63,701 nucleotides of DNA from Chloroflexi bacterium 13_1_40CM_65_17 (GCA_001917815.1 MNES01000012.1:1-63701); one strand, 5' to 3'; positions 17,521 to 28,879 are shown, counted from the first letter of the stretch. Made by a program: numbers and translations. Notes: generated by a model not told the origin, from the sequence alone.

Positions 17521-18870
17521 ATGTCACTGCGGTTGCGCCTGGCCCTGTTTGGAGCCGCGGTCGTCGCGGTGACGCTGGTGCTCTTCGGCGCGCTCCTCTA
17601 CGCGCTGTTCGCGCGAGGCGTCAACACCAACCAGGATGATGCGCTGCGCTCCAGGGCTCACGACGCGATGGTCGCGCTGGCCTCGGCGCGCCCGGAGGAC
17701 CTCACCGCCAGAGCACCCCTGGCGCCCGCCGACCTCAAGACCAGCACCGAGGTGTTCCTGGAGGTGCTCGCGCCCGACGGGTCACTCGTGTACTCGACGG
17801 CCCAGCTGAACGGCTTGCCGCCGGGCGTGCCGCCTGCGCTGCTGGCCAAGTCGGCGACTACACATGGGTCGTTTGCAACGGCCGCGGGTCTGCGCCTGTA
17901 CGCGCAGCCTTTTACCAGCGGCTACGTGGTCACCGGCCAGTCCACACGAGTGCCGCAGTCGAACCTTTCGGGCATCGTCGGCTTCCTGATCATCTCCGGC
18001 GTCCCCACCCTGATCGCTGCGCTGGCCGCCTCGTGGCTCGTCGCCGGCCGCGCCCTCAAGCCGCTGAAGGATGTAGCCGGCGCCGCCGACGAGATCGGCC
18101 GCGCGCGTGACTTCGGGCGGAGGCTCCCCAACCGCAGGAGCCGCGACGAGGTGGCCCTCCTCTCAATTAGCTTCAACCGGATGCTCGAGCAGCTCCAAGA
18201 CTCATTCGAGTCGCAGCGCCGGTTCGTGGCCGACGCGTCGCACGAGCTGCGGACGCCGCTCACCACCATCCAGGGCAATGCCGGCCTGCTCGCGCATGGC
18301 CCGCCGGTTTCCGAGCCAGTGCGCCGCGCCGCGGCGACAGACATCGCCGAGGAGAGCGAGCGCATGGGCAGGCTCGTCGATCGGATGCTCACGCTGGCGC
18401 GTGCTGACTCGGGACTGCGTCTGGACCTCGCCCCCGTCGACCTACGGTCAGTGGTCGTCGACGTCACGCGGCAGGCGGCGGCCGTTCATCCGGAGCGTGC
18501 GTTCGAAGTCGACGTCGTCGACGCGTCGGTGGCGGGCGACCAGGATGCGCTGCGCCAGCTGCTCTGGATCCTGCTCGACAACGCGCTGCGCCATTCGCGC
18601 TCGACGATCTCCGTCGGCCTGAGCGTCGAGTCCGGCTGGGCGCGGCTCGTGGTGGGCGACGACGGGCCAGGCATCGCGGTCGGGGAACGCGAGCGAGTCT
18701 TCGTGCGCTTCTACAGGTCGGATGTCGCACGCACCGGGCAGGGTGCAGGCCTCGGCCTCGCCATCGCGCGCTGGATCACCGACCAGCACGGCGGCCGCAT
18801 CATCGCCCACCAGAGCAAGGCCGGCGGCGCGGGCCTGTACGTCGACCTGCCGCTCTTACGCCCTTCTTAG
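17521..18870 (+). CDS. Sensor histidine kinase
   Basis: A 449-residue membrane kinase partnering the upstream regulator. TM1 is at residues 7-30, an extracytoplasmic sensor of about 115 residues follows, TM2 is at 150-175, then a HAMP linker, a HisKA domain with phospho-acceptor His241 (DASHELRTPL) and an ATPase domain ending near GTGQGAGLGLAIAR-like motifs and GG. The ATG follows the regulator stop directly. The stimulus is unknown. Confidence 0.95.
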   Translation: MSLRLRLALFGAAVVAVTLVLFGALLYALFARGVNTNQDDALRSRAHDAMVALASARPEDLTARAPLAPADLKTSTEVFLEVLAPDGSLVYSTAQLNGLPPGVPPALLAKSATTHGSFATAAGLRLYAQPFTSGYVVTGQSTRVPQSNLSGIVGFLIISGVPTLIAALAASWLVAGRALKPLKDVAGAADEIGRARDFGRRLPNRRSRDEVALLSISFNRMLEQLQDSFESQRRFVADASHELRTPLTTIQGNAGLLAHGPPVSEPVRRAAATDIAEESERMGRLVDRMLTLARADSGLRLDLAPVDLRSVVVDVTRQAAAVHPERAFEVDVVDASVAGDQDALRQLLWILLDNALRHSRSTISVGLSVESGWARLVVGDDGPGIAVGERERVFVRFYRSDVARTGQGAGLGLAIARWITDQHGGRIIAHQSKAGGAGLYVDLPLLRPS

Positions 18871-18893
18871 CAAACAGCCCGACGCTGAGCGTC

Positions 18894-19979
18894 ATGTACT
18901 CGATCAATCCGGAACATGCGGTAGGCGTGGTGGGCGGCCTCCTCGCTCTATTCATCGCACTCGTCGCTCTGCGCTTTCATCCGGGGTGGCGCTTGGTCCC
19001 GGGGACGGTTCGCGCCGCCTCCGTCCTGATGGCGGTCAGCGGTGGCGTGCATCTCGCCCTCATCCCGCACCATCTGGCTTCGGAGCCGCTCACGTCCCTC
19101 CTCTTCCTTCTCAATGGAGTAGCGTTCGTTGCCCTCGCGGTCATGTTCACGTGGCGGTGGTGGCGCATCGCGGCGGCGGCGCTGCTCATCACGACCGTCC
19201 TCGCGTACCTCGTCTACGTGGCGATCGGTTTCGAGGGGCCCGACCAGGTCGGTCTCGCCACGAAGCTGGTCGAGGTGACGGCGCTCGGCCTGGCGCTCGT
19301 GCCGGTCCGTGGCGAGGTGGGCCGCACGTATCGCTCGTGGCGGTGGGCGACCCTTGGCGTCGCGATGCCGCTGTTGATCGTCATCACCGGCGCGACGGTG
19401 TGGATCGTCGACCTGGCTCGGCCCGACGCCCGTCACGTCCATGCCGGAGCCTTGCTGCAATCCACCAACACGTTTCCAACCCCGCAGCAGGTCGACGCCG
19501 CCAACCGCCTGTACGCGGAGACGAAGGCGGCCATCCAGCCGTACACCGACTGGCACGCGGCTTATTCGGCCGGCTATCGACCGGGCGGCTCGAGCACGTT
19601 GCCCTCGACCCACTGGATGAACCAGAGATACGTCGACGCCGGATACGTCATGGACCCGCACCGGCCGCAGGGCCTGGTTTATGCAAACACGCACCACGGC
19701 CCGGTGCTGTTGGGGGCGATGTTTCAGATGAAGGGGCTCAACCAGTTCGGCCCAGACCCCGGCGGCCCTCTGACTGCATGGCATCAGCACGAGAACATCT
19801 GCTTCACTCCGTTCGGCTTCGAGTTCAGCCTGATGACGCCGTTCGCGACGTGCCCGATCGGTGCCATCGACATCAGCGCCTCGCCGATGCTTCACGTCTG
19901 GGTCGTGGACAATCCTCGCGGCGGCCCGTTCGCGGTCGACATCGATCCGTCGGTCGTGACGGCGGTGGACAGAACATGA
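18894..19979 (+). CDS. Membrane protein with His-rich C-terminal domain, function unknown
   Basis: A 361-residue protein with about five or six transmembrane helices (residues 8-180) and a C-terminal domain, predicted outside, of 180 residues. That domain is rich in possible metal ligands: STHWMNQ, NTHHGPV, AWHQHENICF and MLHVWV. I do not recognise the family by name. The histidines suggest copper, zinc or heme binding, but this is a guess. The next gene starts inside its last codons (ATGA overlap at 19976), and it lies 23 bases after the kinase gene, so kinase, regulator and these two may be one operon. Confidence 0.75.
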   Translation: MYSINPEHAVGVVGGLLALFIALVALRFHPGWRLVPGTVRAASVLMAVSGGVHLALIPHHLASEPLTSLLFLLNGVAFVALAVMFTWRWWRIAAAALLITTVLAYLVYVAIGFEGPDQVGLATKLVEVTALGLALVPVRGEVGRTYRSWRWATLGVAMPLLIVITGATVWIVDLARPDARHVHAGALLQSTNTFPTPQQVDAANRLYAETKAAIQPYTDWHAAYSAGYRPGGSSTLPSTHWMNQRYVDAGYVMDPHRPQGLVYANTHHGPVLLGAMFQMKGLNQFGPDPGGPLTAWHQHENICFTPFGFEFSLMTPFATCPIGAIDISASPMLHVWVVDNPRGGPFAVDIDPSVVTAVDRT

Positions 19980-20365
19980 CCACCACCCAGACGAGCCGCC
20001 CGGAAGCGGTCTTCGTCTTGCTCCTGCTGCAGTCGATCTTCTGGATGGTGGCGGGACTCTCCGCGCTCCCGTTTGCGCTCGGCGGCGAGATTCACATGAT
20101 CGGGCTCGGCGTGGTATCGCTCCTTCTCGCTCTGCTCGTGTGCCTTGTCGGCTTCGGCGTGCTGTGGCGGCGGCGCTGGGCTCGCCGCACCGCTTTGAGC
20201 CTGGAGATCCTGTGCGTGGTCGGGTCCGTGCTCGTGCTGCTCCTGCCGATCGGCGCCAACCGAGGACCGGTCGCGCTGCTGGTCAACGTCGCGCTGCCGG
20301 TGGCCGTGATCTGGCTCCTCTGGGGCAAGAGGACGCGCGCATTGTTCAGCCGGACGATGAACTAA
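19976..20365 (+). CDS. Small four-helix membrane protein
   Basis: A 129-residue hydrophobic protein with four predicted transmembrane helices and an RRRWARR cytoplasmic loop. ATG 19976 overlaps the previous stop, indicating translational coupling to the His-rich membrane protein. A longer in-frame extension upstream is just a shadow of that gene. No family recognised; it may be an assembly partner of its neighbour. Confidence 0.75.
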   Translation: MTTTQTSRPEAVFVLLLLQSIFWMVAGLSALPFALGGEIHMIGLGVVSLLLALLVCLVGFGVLWRRRWARRTALSLEILCVVGSVLVLLLPIGANRGPVALLVNVALPVAVIWLLWGKRTRALFSRTMN

Positions 20366-20799
20366 GGCTTCCGGCCGCGCTTCTCCTCCAGGGCCGCGTT
20401 GGCCCTCGCGAGATCGACATACATCTGGCGTGTCCGCAGCAAGTTGCGAACTCGCAGCACCACCTCGTCGCGATCGAGCGGCTTGGTCAGGAAATCGTCC
20501 GCGCCGAGAATGAGAGCGCTGTTGCGGGCCACCTTGCCGGTGTCGCCGGTGAGCATGATCACTGGCAGGAAACCGAGGCTCTGGCGCGCGCTGCGCAGCC
20601 GGCGCAAGACCTCGAGCCCGTCGGGATCCGGCATGTGCAGGTCCAGCAGCACGATGTCCGGCTCGAACTCCGCGAAGACGTGCTCCACCTGGCGGGAATC
20701 GTCGACGCCGCGAATCTCACCGGCCGTTTCCACGAGCATCGACTGCAGGAGGTAGATGTTCGCCGGCTCGTCGTCGACGATGAGAATTCGACCGGCCAC
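20362..20799 (-). CDS. Single-domain response regulator
   Basis: A 145-residue stand-alone receiver (CheY-like) with VDDEPAN, phospho-acceptor Asp in IVLLDLHMPDPDG, Thr in MLTGD and Lys in DFLTKPLD, followed by a short charged C-terminal helix and no output domain. GTG 20799 is five bases after the stop of the kinase gene upstream, so it is the probable partner of that kinase. Its 3' end overlaps the convergent membrane gene by four bases. Confidence 0.9.
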   Translation of the reverse strand: MAGRILIVDDEPANIYLLQSMLVETAGEIRGVDDSRQVEHVFAEFEPDIVLLDLHMPDPDGLEVLRRLRSARQSLGFLPVIMLTGDTGKVARNSALILGADDFLTKPLDRDEVVLRVRNLLRTRQMYVDLARANAALEEKRGRKP

Positions 20800-20803
20800 G
20801 CCG

Positions 20804-23017
20804 CTAGCCGGCAACCGCCGGGACCTGGACTGGCACCGTGAAGTGGAACTCCGAGCCCGCGCCCACGGTGCTGTCGACCCAGATCTTCCCCCCGTGCATC
20901 TCCACGATCTGGCGGGTGATAGCCAGCCCGAGGCCTGTGCCGATGATCTTCGCCTTGCTCTTGTCCTCGAAACGCTCATAGCGGCCGAACAGCTTCTTGA
21001 CGAATTCCGCCGGGATGCCGAGGCCGTGATCGCGCACGTCGACCTGCACGGCGCCACCCAGCACCTGGGTGCAGACCAGGATCTCGCCACCCGCCGGCGA
21101 GTACTTCACCGCGTTGCTGAGCAGGTTGGAGACGACCTGGAACAGCCGGTCCGAGTCACCCCGCACGGCGGGCAAAGCAGGATCAAGCCGCGTGACGATC
21201 GAATGCTTTGCGCTGGTCGCGCGAGCCCGGTCGGACGCCTCGGCGATGATGCCGTTGAGGTCGAGCGGAACGATGTTCAGGGTCATGCGCCCGGCCTCGA
21301 TGCGGTCGAGGTCAAGCATCTCCGTGATCATCCGGTTCAAGCGCTGGGCGTCGCTGTTGATGTCTCCCGCGAAGGCCTTGGCTTCTTCGGGAGCCAGGTC
21401 CTGATCGCGGATCATCTCGCTGAATCCCTGGATGCCGACCAGCGCGGTTCGGAATTCATGGCTGACGAGGGACACGAACTCGCTCTTCAGCTGGCTCAAC
21501 CGCTCGAGCCCGGCGAGGTTGGCCATCGCGGCTTCCTGGGCGGTGTGCTCCGCGGTGGCGTCTTCAAACATCGCGAGGAAGAAGTCCGTGTGGCCCCCGG
21601 GCTGCTTGATCGACGTCGCGCTCCAGTGCAGCCAAACCGTGGAGCCGTCCGCGCGAAGCGCGTGGCTGTCGGATTCGATGGTGTCCACCACCCCGGTCCA
21701 CAGGGGCTGGAAGGTTTTCATCACCCGCTCCATCTCCTCCGGCGGCAGGAAGTGAGCGACCGAGTCGCCGACCATGTCGGACGGCCTGGTGTGCATCAGG
21801 AGGCCGAGGCGGGGGTTGGCTTCGATGATCTTCATGTCGACGCCGACGCGCGCGATCCCGAGGGGAGCCTGAACGATGACCTGGTTGAGGAGCGTGGTAC
21901 GGGCTTGCAGCTGCGCCTCCGCCTTGCGGCTGTCCGTGAGCAGGTCAAGTGAGTCCCGATGAGTGAGGATCTGGTTGCAGACGAAGAGCACCCCGATGCT
22001 GCCCGCGAGGATGGTCTCGAACTGATCCATCAGCTGGTTCCTGATCGCAATGCTGATGGCCGCCAGGGCGGCGGCCAGCACCGCCATCCACGGGAGCGCC
22101 ATCTGCCAGAGCTGAATAGGTCCCTCCTCGGTCTCGCTCTCTCGGGCCGGGGCCGGCCACAACGGCGCGAGGGCGATGAGCAGGTAGCCGATCACCCAAC
22201 CGACGTCAAGGATGCTGCCAATTGCGTGGTATGAGCCGTTGGCCGTGAGGTACGTGAACGCGCTGTCCGCGACGGCATTCGATGCCAGGCCTCCCAGGAG
22301 GAGCAGCATCCGGCCGAGCTGTGCCCGGGTCGTCCGGCGAAGGGCGATGATCAGAACGGTGATGATCACGATGTCCCCGACCGGATAGGCCAGCCCGATC
22401 AGGGTCGCCGGCACGGGCTGCTGCGATTGGTCGTAAACGGTGCGGAGCCCGAGCGTCCAGGCGACGAACAGCAGTGCCAGGGCGACGATCGTTCCCGCCA
22501 GCACCGCCTCGCCTTGCGTCGCCAGGCGGTGCGGGGCGGTTGCGAACGCGAAGACGCCCGCGATCGCTAACGGGATCGCCAGCAGGTAGCCGGCGTCCGC
22601 GGCCGACGGGAACGGCACGGCTACTCCCTGGAAGACCTCGTACCAGGACCAGATGGCCTCGCCGACGGTCCAGCTCGCCGCAGAGACAGCAAGCAGCGCC
22701 CACGCGGTGCGAAGCCGGCCCGAGGAACGGCGGGCGGTCAGCACGAGGCTGATCGCAGCGATCCCGGATGCCACCCCCTCGCCGATGTCGTCGACCGCGA
22801 TCGTGGGAGCGTCCCCTCCAATGCGAAGGGCGGTCCAGACCAGGAAGGCCGCGCTCGCGATCGTGGCCAAAAGGGCGGCGGAGGTGAAAACCCTCCACTC
22901 CCTGGACAGTGCGGCGCGTAGCAGGGCCGCTCCCGGGAACGCCAGAGACTGCTCGGCGCCCCCTTTTGATGAGCTCAGCGTGGGACCGAGGTCGGCGGGG
23001 GAAGTTTGCCAGGCCAC
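20804..23017 (-). CDS. Membrane PAS sensor histidine kinase
   Basis: A 737-residue kinase. Residues 45-350 hold about nine or ten transmembrane helices, a multi-helix sensor of unknown type; residues 372-492 form a PAS domain (EANPRLGLLMHTRPSDMVG); HisKA has His520 (SLVSHEFRTALVG), and the ATPase domain follows at about 620-732 (NLLSNAVKYSP, GTGLGLAITRQIV). The GTG at 23017 is the only usable start before TM1; the first 25 residues look like intergenic DNA, so the true start may be later or non-standard. An inverted repeat with GTTAAT motifs lies just upstream. Its cognate receiver is probably the next gene. Confidence 0.9.
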   Translation of the reverse strand: MAWQTSPADLGPTLSSSKGGAEQSLAFPGAALLRAALSREWRVFTSAALLATIASAAFLVWTALRIGGDAPTIAVDDIGEGVASGIAAISLVLTARRSSGRLRTAWALLAVSAASWTVGEAIWSWYEVFQGVAVPFPSAADAGYLLAIPLAIAGVFAFATAPHRLATQGEAVLAGTIVALALLFVAWTLGLRTVYDQSQQPVPATLIGLAYPVGDIVIITVLIIALRRTTRAQLGRMLLLLGGLASNAVADSAFTYLTANGSYHAIGSILDVGWVIGYLLIALAPLWPAPARESETEEGPIQLWQMALPWMAVLAAALAAISIAIRNQLMDQFETILAGSIGVLFVCNQILTHRDSLDLLTDSRKAEAQLQARTTLLNQVIVQAPLGIARVGVDMKIIEANPRLGLLMHTRPSDMVGDSVAHFLPPEEMERVMKTFQPLWTGVVDTIESDSHALRADGSTVWLHWSATSIKQPGGHTDFFLAMFEDATAEHTAQEAAMANLAGLERLSQLKSEFVSLVSHEFRTALVGIQGFSEMIRDQDLAPEEAKAFAGDINSDAQRLNRMITEMLDLDRIEAGRMTLNIVPLDLNGIIAEASDRARATSAKHSIVTRLDPALPAVRGDSDRLFQVVSNLLSNAVKYSPAGGEILVCTQVLGGAVQVDVRDHGLGIPAEFVKKLFGRYERFEDKSKAKIIGTGLGLAITRQIVEMHGGKIWVDSTVGAGSEFHFTVPVQVPAVAG

Positions 23018-23028
23018 TTATCGGGACC

Positions 23029-23065
23029 CGAATGTTAATTCAAGGCGCCACTTAGTTAACATTCG
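23029..23065. promoter_or_regulatory. Inverted repeat CGAATGTTAA / TTAACATTCG, candidate operator
   Basis: Ten-base arms at 23029-23038 and 23056-23065 are perfect reverse complements with a 17-base spacer. The left arm includes the 10-mer GTTAATTCAA (23034-23043), which recurs exactly at 24844-24853. The site lies between the leftward kinase gene and the rightward peptide gene and overlaps AT-rich sequence that could be promoters in both directions. It is a candidate binding site for the HTH-TPR regulator at 23407. Confidence 0.6.
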
Positions 23066-23240
23066 CGGCACGGGCGTAGGGGACCCGGACGTGGTCGAGG
23101 TAGAGGGAGGAATCGCCATCGCCATCTGGTCGGCACGACAGTACCACTCGGTTTTGGCGCCTCAGCCGGCTTAGCGGTCCTTCGACCTCTTGCTCTCCGA
23201 TTCCGAATCGCGGCGCGATGCGCAAAGGAGGTGAGTTTTG

Positions 23241-23336
23241 ATGAGAAAGTTGATCCTGGCTGCGATTCTGGCGGCGACGATGGCGATCACGCTGGCCACG
23301 TCGGCCGGCGCCGGGGGCTCGGTACCCTGTTGCTGA
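23241..23336 (+). CDS. 31-residue secreted peptide, candidate signalling peptide
   Basis: A tiny gene with an exceptionally strong ribosome-binding site (AAAGGAGGTGA, 23224-23234, six bases from ATG). The product starts MRKLILAAILAA, has one hydrophobic core, a small-residue cleavage site SAGA, and would leave the C-terminal heptapeptide GGSVPCC. It ends 70 bases before an HTH-TPR regulator gene. This layout (short Sec-type pre-peptide next to a TPR regulator) is that of RRNPP peptide pheromones such as PapR/PlcR, known from Firmicutes. Function is inference; it could instead be a membrane-active microprotein. The vicinal cysteines suggest a disulfide or modification. Confidence 0.7.
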   Translation: MRKLILAAILAATMAITLATSAGAGGSVPCC

Positions 23337-23350
23337 GCGACTCCTGACGC

Positions 23351-23367
23351 GATAACCGGCGTTAATC
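23351..23367. promoter_or_regulatory. TAAC-N4-GTTA palindrome upstream of the HTH-TPR gene
   Basis: GATAACCGGCGTTAATC is an imperfect inverted repeat located 40 bases before the regulator ATG. It shares GCGTTAAT with the site at 24842-24849 and GTTAAT with 23034-23039, so it may be the autoregulatory operator. Confidence 0.5.
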
Positions 23368-23406
23368 CATCGTTGTCAATCCCAATGTCATGTAAGCTGG
23401 CGCGCG

Positions 23407-24789
23407 ATGCCGGAAGCTGACGTGCGCCCCGTCACAGCGCCGCGCACGTCGGGGCGGCGCGGCCGGCGCCACGGCATCGAAATCAAGCCAGGCTCCGTAA
23501 AACAGGCACGCACGGACGCGGGCCTCAGCCTGGGGCAAGTTGCGAACGGCGCGGTCAGCCGTACCGCCATTTACTTCGTCGAGACTGGAAAGGCCAAGCC
23601 GTCGATGGAGACGTTGCGGCTGATCGCAGAACGGACGGGCCAGCCGCTGGACTACTTCCTCGTCCGGCCGTCGACCATGGAACCGCGCTCGTCGCAGACC
23701 ACGCTCGAGGTCGAGCTCCTGCTCGCGACCAACGATCCCCAGGCCGCCCTTGCCTCGGGTCGCGCGCTGCTGGCCCAAGGTCAGGATCCCGATACCGCGG
23801 CGCGAACCAAATACCTGATGGCCTACGCGCTACTGCGCCTGGCCCAACCATCGGAAGCGCGAAGCCTGGCGTCGGCTGCGCGTGAGCATTTCGAAAAGAC
23901 GGGCGACCGTTTGATGACCGCCGAGAGCCTGGGCCACGAAGCTTCGGCTGCCTACCTGCTCCAGGACCCGTCCGCGCTGGCCCTCGCCGAGCGCGCCCTC
24001 GACCTCTGCCGCTCGCTGCAGCCGGTGCCGCGCACAACCGAGGCCCGCCTGCTGTTCGTCCTGGGCTCGGTCCACGCGACCAACCAGGACTGGCAGGCTG
24101 CAATCGATTGCTATGAACGAGCGATTGCCGCCGGGGAGGTCGTCCAGGACCTGCGCCGCCTCTCGCTGATGTACAGCGGCCTGAGCCTCGCCTACAGCGA
24201 GATCGGGCAGCTGGGCCAGGCCGCTTACTACGCCCAGCGCGCGCTGACCATCCACGAAACGCTGAACGACAGGCTGTCGCTGGCTCGCTCGGAGAACAAC
24301 CTCGGCAACGTCCTGATCAAGCGCGGCGACCTCGCGGCCGCGGACGAGCATCTGTCCAGGGCGCTGGCCCTGTGGGACGAGGCGGACCTGGAGGTCGGCC
24401 GCGCGGATGTTCTGCTGAGCATGTGCGATCTTGCGATCGCGCGGTCGCTACTCGACGACGCCGAGCGGCTCGCGGTCGAAGCGCGTGACTTCGCCGAACG
24501 CCTCTCCGAGCAGGCCACGCTCGCCGACAGTCACATCTGGCTGGGTCGCATCGCCGCCGAGCGTGGCGAGCATGCGCGCGTAGACGAGGAGTTTCAGAAG
24601 GCCTGGGGAATCCTGGACGCGCTCGGCTCGTCAGAGCGCCTGAGCCGGTGCCACGTCGAGTACGCCGAGCTGCTCGAGAAGCGAGGCGACCTGGCCGCCG
24701 CCAACCAGCAGCTGCGACTGGCGCTCAGCCGGCTGCACCCGGGTCATGTGGCATTTGCGACCCAGCACGATCGCTCCGCGACCGCCTGA
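23407..24789 (+). CDS. HTH-TPR transcriptional regulator, RRNPP-like
   Basis: A 460-residue protein. Residues 28-85 form an XRE-type helix-turn-helix (SVKQARTDAGLSLGQVANG...AIYFVETGKAKPSMETL), and residues 100-440 are tetratricopeptide repeats, with clear units such as LARSENNLGNVLIKRGDLAAADEHLSRAL. This architecture is that of peptide-sensing regulators (PlcR, NprR, Rgg) in which the TPR solenoid binds an imported peptide. A secreted-peptide gene lies just upstream and repeats with GTTAAT flank it. TPR regulators can also sense protein partners, so the ligand is inferred. ATG 23407 has a weak ribosome site. Confidence 0.88.
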   Translation: MPEADVRPVTAPRTSGRRGRRHGIEIKPGSVKQARTDAGLSLGQVANGAVSRTAIYFVETGKAKPSMETLRLIAERTGQPLDYFLVRPSTMEPRSSQTTLEVELLLATNDPQAALASGRALLAQGQDPDTAARTKYLMAYALLRLAQPSEARSLASAAREHFEKTGDRLMTAESLGHEASAAYLLQDPSALALAERALDLCRSLQPVPRTTEARLLFVLGSVHATNQDWQAAIDCYERAIAAGEVVQDLRRLSLMYSGLSLAYSEIGQLGQAAYYAQRALTIHETLNDRLSLARSENNLGNVLIKRGDLAAADEHLSRALALWDEADLEVGRADVLLSMCDLAIARSLLDDAERLAVEARDFAERLSEQATLADSHIWLGRIAAERGEHARVDEEFQKAWGILDALGSSERLSRCHVEYAELLEKRGDLAAANQQLRLALSRLHPGHVAFATQHDRSATA

Positions 24790-24828
24790 TCGACAACCGA
24801 AAAGAAAGTCCCAATGGTTGTACCCAGA

Positions 24829-24853
24829 TAACGCTAAGAAGGCGTTAATTCAA
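24829..24853. promoter_or_regulatory. TAACGC-N7-GCGTTA inverted repeat with GTTAATTCAA
   Basis: Arms at 24829-24834 and 24842-24847 are perfect reverse complements. The overlapping 10-mer GTTAATTCAA (24844-24853) is identical to 23034-23043. A TACAAT -10-like box follows at 24865-24870, before the HD-GYP operon starting at 24899, so a bound regulator would cover the -35 region. Confidence 0.6.
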
Positions 24854-24898
24854 AGTTTTGATACTACAATTTCTGGTTCGTGCATCACTTAACAACGG

Positions 24899-25879
24899 GT
24901 GACGTGGGGCGGCCTGGGGATGGCGGTCGTACTCGTAGTTGACGACGGACCAGCCAATCGCCAGCTAGTCCAAGCGTATCTGGCTGGCCTTGACGTCGAC
25001 GTTCGCCAGGCCGAGGACGGCGCCTCGGCGCTGGAGCAGATCAAAGCCGAGCCGCCTGACCTGGTCCTCCTCGACGTGCAGATGCCGGGAATGGACGGCT
25101 ATGAGGTCTGCCGCCGGATAAAGGCCGGCCCGCGCGGCCGGCTGCTGCCGGTCGTCATGATCACCGCACTCAACCAGACCGACGATCGCGTGCGGGCGCT
25201 GGAATCCGGCGCGGACGACTTCATGGCCAAGCCGGTGGAGCGGGTCGAGCTGGTCGCCCGCGTCAGGTCGGCGTTGAGGTTGAAGGCGCTGTACAACACC
25301 CTGGACAGCGCGGAGCAGGTCATCTTCTCGCTGGCCGCCGCGGTGGAGGCGAAGGATGCCCTCACCGAGAGGCACACGCAGCGCGTGGGCGAATCCGCGA
25401 GGCACCTGGGCAGTCGATTGGGGCTTCCGGAAGTCGCGCTGGACGCCCTGTATCGCGGCGGCATCATCCACGACATCGGCAAGATCGGCGTCCCAGACGC
25501 GATCCTGCTCAAGCCCGGACCGCTCAACGCCGATGAGACCGCGCTGATGCGGTCGCATGTGCTGATCGGGGAGAACATCGTGCGGCCGCTGCGCTCGGCA
25601 TCGACCTTGCTGCCGATCATCCGGCACCACCACGAGCGCTTCGATGGGCGCGGCTACCCAGACGGCCTACATGCACGCGAGATACCGCGCCTCGCAAGGA
25701 TCGTCGCAGTCTGCGACGCCTTCGATGCGCTCGTCAACGACCGGCCGTACCGGCCGCGGCTGCCGGTCGACCAGGCGGTGGCTCTGCTGGTCGATGGCGC
25801 CGGTCACCAGTGGGACCCGGAGGTCGTCGACCTGTTCGTGGGCGAGATGCCCGCCATCCACCGTCTCGGCGCCGCCTGA
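24899..25879 (+). CDS. Response regulator with HD-GYP c-di-GMP phosphodiesterase domain
   Basis: A 326-residue cytoplasmic protein. The receiver domain (residues 8-125) has Asp59 (LLDVQMPGMDG) and Lys111. The HD-GYP domain has HD at 191-192 (IIHDIGKIGVPD) and the HHERFDGRGYP motif at 244-254, all needed for hydrolysis of cyclic di-GMP. It is the first gene of a rightward operon with a hybrid kinase, two receivers and a ParA-like ATPase, so c-di-GMP turnover is probably controlled by that phosphorelay. Start is GTG 24899. Confidence 0.94.
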   Translation: MTWGGLGMAVVLVVDDGPANRQLVQAYLAGLDVDVRQAEDGASALEQIKAEPPDLVLLDVQMPGMDGYEVCRRIKAGPRGRLLPVVMITALNQTDDRVRALESGADDFMAKPVERVELVARVRSALRLKALYNTLDSAEQVIFSLAAAVEAKDALTERHTQRVGESARHLGSRLGLPEVALDALYRGGIIHDIGKIGVPDAILLKPGPLNADETALMRSHVLIGENIVRPLRSASTLLPIIRHHHERFDGRGYPDGLHAREIPRLARIVAVCDAFDALVNDRPYRPRLPVDQAVALLVDGAGHQWDPEVVDLFVGEMPAIHRLGAA

Positions 25880-25886
25880 CCTCACA

Positions 25887-28498
<2,612 letters not shown>

Positions 28499-28502
<4 letters not shown>

Positions 28503-28879
28503 GGAACGGACCTGCGCTGATCCTCGTCGTCGAGGACAACGAGGCGAACCAGCTGCTGGCCAGCTCCGTTCTGGAGCGCGAGGGCTTTCGGGTCGAGCTG
28601 GCCGGCAACGCCCAGGAAGCGCTCGAGAAGCTGAGCATTACCGCCCCTGACCTGATCTTGATGGATGTGCAGATGCCGGGTCTCGACGGGCTGACGCTGA
28701 CCCGCCGGTTGAAGGCCGACCAGAAGACCGCGGCGATCCCGATCGTGGCGCTCACGGCCCTGGCTATGTTGGGCGACAGGGAGCGAACGCTCGATGCCGG
28801 GTGTGCCGGCTACATCCCGAAACCCATCAACACCAGGACGTTCGCGACCGAGGTGCGCCAATTCCTGTCGCGCGTATAA
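28499..28879 (+). CDS. Stand-alone response regulator, DivK-like
   Basis: A 126-residue receiver domain with VVEDNEANQ, phospho-acceptor Asp in LILMDVQMPGLDG, TAL and Lys in GYIPKPIN. No output domain. GTG 28499 overlaps the kinase stop (GTGA), so it is coupled to it. It probably shuttles phosphate in the relay, as DivK-type proteins do. Confidence 0.93.

Noticed and set aside
18722-19975. Long plus-strand frame leading into the small four-helix membrane protein
   Set aside because: It overlaps the kinase end and the whole His-rich membrane protein in another frame; only the part from ATG 19976 looks like protein.
20756-21952. 398-codon plus-strand frame across the PAS kinase
   Set aside because: Antisense to clear HisKA and ATPase motifs; no domain of its own.
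22945-22990. Sequence near the kinase start resembling the widespread CAAGCTCAGG-type REP motif
   Set aside because: Only a loose match, a single copy, and it lies within a plausible reading frame; not enough to call a repeat element.
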